From positions 744,001-808,000 of the forward strand of contig NZ_CP135435.1 in the NCBI RefSeq assembly GCF_032341175.1: a stretch of 64,000 bases of DNA. Reading direction: 5' to 3'. Position 1 is the first letter of the stretch. Each line of letters starts with the position of its first letter. The position numbers and the translations under genes were made by a program. Positions 61,130 through 64,000 of this stretch are shown piece by piece. The DNA comes from Bacillus sp. DTU_2020_1000418_1_SI_GHA_SEK_038 (GTDB lineage Bacteria; Bacillota; Bacilli; Bacillales; Cytobacillaceae). The notes under the pieces were generated by a model, which was not told the DNA's origin, did not search any database, and saw only the letters and a list, made by a program, of their open reading frames with translations.

Positions 61130-63697
61130 GTGAGTTCTACTAATAAAACATTGAATCTCTCAACAAGTCATATAGAAATTTCGGATATATTCTTTCGCTC
61201 CATATTTGAACATAACCCGGACACCGTTTTCTTTCTAGATAAGGAAGGTATGATTGCGATGCCTAATGAAGGGTTTTCTGAATACCTGGGTTATACAAAA
61301 GACGAAATAGTATTTCATGCGATCGAGCAATTTCTCTATATAAATGAAATCCCAATATATATAAAATGCTTTAACAAAGTTCTTTCTGGCGAAGTGCAGC
61401 ATATTGATACTGTTTTTATACATAAAGCCGGAAGAAAGGTTCAAATTAATCTCACTCTTATCCCTGCAAAATTTAATGGACAAGTGGTTGGTGTTAGTGG
61501 GATAGCCAAAGATATTACAGAAGAAAAGGAAACCGCCATTGAATTAATAGAATCAGAATTAAAATTCCGCAGCCTAGTTGAGGAAGCTCTAGTTGGAGTC
61601 TATATCATACAAAATGATAAATTAATATATGGAAATCCACGGCTGCATCACCTTTTAGGAACAGAGATTTCGTCTAGTCCATTAGATGTTTTGGATTATA
61701 TTCATCCAGAAGATCATGCTGAAATAAAGTCAGTTTTTAATCAATTAATCAATGGGAAGAAAGGCATTGATCATACCTTTAGAATCATAAGTAAAAATAG
61801 TTCTATTATTGATATTGAAGCCCATTCAAAACGAATGTATTATCATGATCAATCTACTATTATAGGCACACTACAAGATATTACCGAGCGTAAAAAATCA
61901 GAGGAGTTAAACAAATATTTAGCCTATCATGATTTTTTAACCGAACTGCCAAACAGAAGATTCTTTCAAGAAAAATTGGAAAAAGAATTAATTATAAGTA
62001 AAACGCTGCAACAAAAAATGGCTGTTATGTTTCTCGATTTGGACCGGTTTAAATATATCAACGACACTCTAGGACATTTTGTGGGAGACGAGCTGCTGAA
62101 ACTCATTTCGAAAAGGTTAAAAATCTGTCTAGGGGAGAAGAACATACTAGCCAGGCTGGGCGGCGATGAATTTTCCGTTTTATTGCCAAATATTCAAAAT
62201 ATAGATCAGATCATCAAACATTCAGAAACCATTATTAAATCATTAGAGGAACCATTTTTTATTGAGGGGTATAAGCTTTTTATTACGACAAGTATCGGGA
62301 TTAGTATTTATCCTACCGATGGGGAGGATACAGAGTCATTAATGAAATACGCCCATTCTGCTCTTTATAAATCGAAAGAAAGCGGGAAGAATTCTTACCA
62401 AATCTATACCTCTTCAATGAACATACAAACCTTCAAAACATTTAATTTGGAGACGGGACTTCGAAGTGCAATAGAGTTAAATCAACTAGAATTTTATTAC
62501 CAGCCAAAGGTTTGCACGCGTTCAAATCAAATTGTCGGAGTTGAAGCTCTAATTCGCTGGAATCATCCAGAATGGGGAATGTTATCTCCTGATGAATTCA
62601 TTCCGTTAGCTGAAGAAACAGGTTTAATCGCGGAAATAGGGGAATGGGTCAAATATAAAGCTTGTTCCCAAAATAAAGCATGGCAAGAGGAAGGCTTACC
62701 GGCTATTCCTATTTCTATTAACCTATCTGCCAGTCGATTTTTGGAGAAAGACCTAGTGGGAAATATCGTCAGTATTCTAGAAGAAACAAGGCTTTCACCT
62801 GATTACTTGCAAATTGAAATAACAGAAACATCTCTATTAGAAAATGAAAAGGTGGTTTTGGCTACTTTAGATGAGTTGAGGAGCATAGGGGTTAGAATAG
62901 CCTTAGATGATTTCGGAACAGGGTATTCCTCACTCTCCTACCTTAAACGTTTTAGAGGTAGGATAGATACATTAAAAATAGATCAATCTTTTATAAGGGA
63001 TTTAAGCGAGACGGATCCAGATAACTCCAATTTTATAACGAAGACCATAATTGAATTAGCACAGCACCTCAAAATGGAGGTTGTTGCAGAAGGAGTAGAG
63101 AGAAAGGAACATCTCCAGATCCTAAATAATTACAATTGTGATACTATCCAAGGCTATTTTTTCTCCAAGCCTGTCCCAGCAGATGAATTTGCTCAACTGT
63201 TAAAAATAGGCAAATTTGAAGTTTCGGGAATGAGCGACGCTACTGATAAGTTTGAAGATAAACGGGAGTATTTTAGGATAAATCTCGATTTTCCGTTACT
63301 TGCCTCTATGACCCTAATTCGAATTCACGGAAGAAAAGTAGAACTAGGGAGCACGAATGTTTTGATTGAAGATATTGGATTAGGAGGTCTTAGGTTTATA
63401 TCTGATATAAGGTTAACTGTTCATCGTGATATTATTTTGGAATTTGAAACGGAGATCTTAGGTGAGACGATTAAAATGTATGGTTCTGTAGTATGGATGC
63501 ACGAAGCAAAGCCTGGTATATTCCAGTATGGATTGGAATTCTTGGTAGAAGAAACTGAGCGCTCAAATCTAGCTAAGTTACTTAATAAGTTCGCGATTCT
63601 TCTAAGAAAGAATCCAATCGTTCCGGATTGCAATATTGTTAAAACGGATCGATATCATTTTATAAAGAATCAAAGGGAAATATTAAAAAAGGAATAG
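61130..63697 (+). CDS. PAS-PAS-GGDEF-EAL-PilZ c-di-GMP protein
   Basis: 855 residues from GTG 61130, one base after the previous stop; AAAGGAG lies at 61115-61121. Two PAS domains (about 20-135 and 140-255), GGDEF with intact ARLGGDEFSVLLP (about 345) but no RxxD site, and a complete EAL domain (VGVEALIRWNHPEWG; INLSASRF; IEITETSLLEN; LDDFGTGYSSL; VVAEGVER). From 700 a PilZ domain: KREYFRINLD holds RxxxR and IEDIGLGGLRF replaces the D/NxSxxG Ser with Gly. All four activities in one chain imply synthesis, breakdown and sensing. It has no membrane helix, so it is cytoplasmic. Confidence 0.9.
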   Translation: MSSTNKTLNLSTSHIEISDIFFRSIFEHNPDTVFFLDKEGMIAMPNEGFSEYLGYTKDEIVFHAIEQFLYINEIPIYIKCFNKVLSGEVQHIDTVFIHKAGRKVQINLTLIPAKFNGQVVGVSGIAKDITEEKETAIELIESELKFRSLVEEALVGVYIIQNDKLIYGNPRLHHLLGTEISSSPLDVLDYIHPEDHAEIKSVFNQLINGKKGIDHTFRIISKNSSIIDIEAHSKRMYYHDQSTIIGTLQDITERKKSEELNKYLAYHDFLTELPNRRFFQEKLEKELIISKTLQQKMAVMFLDLDRFKYINDTLGHFVGDELLKLISKRLKICLGEKNILARLGGDEFSVLLPNIQNIDQIIKHSETIIKSLEEPFFIEGYKLFITTSIGISIYPTDGEDTESLMKYAHSALYKSKESGKNSYQIYTSSMNIQTFKTFNLETGLRSAIELNQLEFYYQPKVCTRSNQIVGVEALIRWNHPEWGMLSPDEFIPLAEETGLIAEIGEWVKYKACSQNKAWQEEGLPAIPISINLSASRFLEKDLVGNIVSILEETRLSPDYLQIEITETSLLENEKVVLATLDELRSIGVRIALDDFGTGYSSLSYLKRFRGRIDTLKIDQSFIRDLSETDPDNSNFITKTIIELAQHLKMEVVAEGVERKEHLQILNNYNCDTIQGYFFSKPVPADEFAQLLKIGKFEVSGMSDATDKFEDKREYFRINLDFPLLASMTLIRIHGRKVELGSTNVLIEDIGLGGLRFISDIRLTVHRDIILEFETEILGETIKMYGSVVWMHEAKPGIFQYGLEFLVEETERSNLAKLLNKFAILLRKNPIVPDCNIVKTDRYHFIKNQREILKKE

Positions 63698-63729
63698 TAC
63701 TTCTAAAATATCGTTTTACTATATCGTGA

Positions 63730-63846
63730 TTTTCAAGGCAAAAAGCAACGAACATTGAATCTTCTAACGCAGATACTGATTATTGGGTTGTTTCGGAAAA
63801 AATGACAGAATTAATGGATAACTGGAAATTAACAGGATATGATTAA
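63730..63846 (+). pseudogene. C-terminal stub of an unrecognised protein
   Basis: Reads RQKATNIESSNADTDYWVVS, EKMTELMDNWKLTGYD to a stop at 63844-63846, preceded by a stop at about 63727. Protein-like and without a start or ribosome site. No family assigned. Confidence 0.35.
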
Positions 63847-63880
63847 AGACCGGTTATACATAAAGGGAAGAATCTAAACA

Positions 63881-63910
63881 AAAAAAGTAGCTCATAAAGC
63901 TACTTTTTTT
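63881..63910. terminator. Bidirectional terminator at the end of the window
   Basis: AAAAAAGTAGCT (63881-63892) pairs with AGCTACTTTTTTT (63898-63910). It serves the c-di-GMP operon and the minus-strand gene entering from the right. Confidence 0.9.
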
Positions 63911-64000
63911 GTAAATGTTCCAATCGTACAACTGGAAACCATCCCTCGACCTCCAAAATTAATTTCCATAAAGGAGTTGGAATCATAGCTTGATGTTGAT
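63900..64000 (-). CDS. Partial protein-coding gene, C-terminal end only
   Basis: The minus strand reads QHQAMIPTPLWKLILEVEGW, FPVVRLEHLQKK and TAG at 63900-63902. The stop codon is inside the terminator hairpin. Thirty-two residues are visible; the gene begins outside the window. Not recognised. Confidence 0.6.
   Translation of the reverse strand, partial: QHQAMIPTPLWKLILEVEGWFPVVRLEHLQKK

Noticed and set aside
1..64000. CRISPR arrays, tRNA or rRNA genes, intact insertion sequences
   Set aside because: No regularly spaced direct repeats, tRNA-like cloverleaf or transposase gene was found on reading the window; a weak or divergent case cannot be excluded without a computed search.

Overview
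The window reads as the chromosome of a low-GC Gram-positive, aerobic, spore-forming-type Bacillaceae (Bacillus, Neobacillus or Cytobacillus-like). Support: AT-rich sequence, GGAGG-type ribosome binding sites with frequent GTG/TTG starts, SigA-type promoters, and Bacillus-type genes and gene orders (a SwrC-like RND pump beside a divergent TetR gene, the yoaT-yoaS-yozG order, YrvL, FtsZ ending in a DIPAFLRNR tail, RNase J). No rRNA, tRNA, intact insertion sequence or CRISPR array was seen.

Layout. 1-9.5 kb: redox and regulator genes (DsbA-like partial gene, TetR regulators, FMN reductase, two SDR dehydrogenases) and an RND efflux gene with a divergent TetR regulator and two copies of a likely operator. 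9.5-13.4 kb: an eroded accessory stretch with two small genes frameshifted in A-runs, a GNAT, an ECF sigma gene cut short and joined to the tail of an anti-sigma-like gene, and dispersed palindromic repeats. 13.5-21.3 kb: MFS transporter plus M20 amidohydrolase, GIY-YIG plus DUF2087 regulator, small proteins, cytidine deaminase and an AlkD-like protein.

21.5-35.7 kb is the most coherent unit: a catabolic acyl-CoA (beta-oxidation type) regulon. A CBS-CBS-PAS-AAA+-Fis sigma-54 activator (26150-27865) sits among three transcription units, each with a good -24/-12 promoter (25984-26002 minus, 30046-30063 minus, 30243-30260 plus). The inverted repeat TGTTAA-N6-TTAACA occurs at both control regions. 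The units encode acyl-CoA dehydrogenase, CaiB/BaiF CoA-transferase or racemase, 3-hydroxyacyl-CoA dehydrogenase, SCP2-type thiolase, MaoC hydratase, two enoyl-CoA hydratases, two acyl-CoA ligases and an MBL hydrolase. Remnants of another ligase and another thiolase show the cluster was once larger. The enzyme set suggests use of a branched or cyclic carboxylic acid; the substrate is not visible.

35.9-49 kb: an RNase J paralogue, a frameshifted AlkD-like gene, a PadR/HAAS pair, a large secreted LRR/Ig protein, SUKH protein, nitrilase beside a LysR stub, a racemase stub, DoxX, and a MerR-SRPBCC pair. 49-54 kb: an ftsZ gene outside a division cluster, a MerR-like coiled-coil protein, and remnants of a phage-type replication protein, a tyrosine recombinase and a DnaB helicase, so this is probably an old element insertion site. 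54-56 kb: yoaT-yoaS-yozG with two matching promoter/operator boxes. 56-59.6 kb: an XRE-aminoglycoside-kinase-like fusion, GNATs, a DJ-1-like protein without the usual cysteine, and YrvL. 59.8-63.7 kb: a c-di-GMP-I (GEMM) riboswitch in front of a membrane PAS-GGDEF protein and a PAS-PAS-GGDEF-EAL-PilZ protein, a c-di-GMP feedback operon.

A recurring theme is gene decay. At least a dozen gene stubs can be read between intact genes, and four small or medium genes need a one- or two-base correction in or next to an A-run to be read whole. All family names come from reading the protein sequences; no database search was run.
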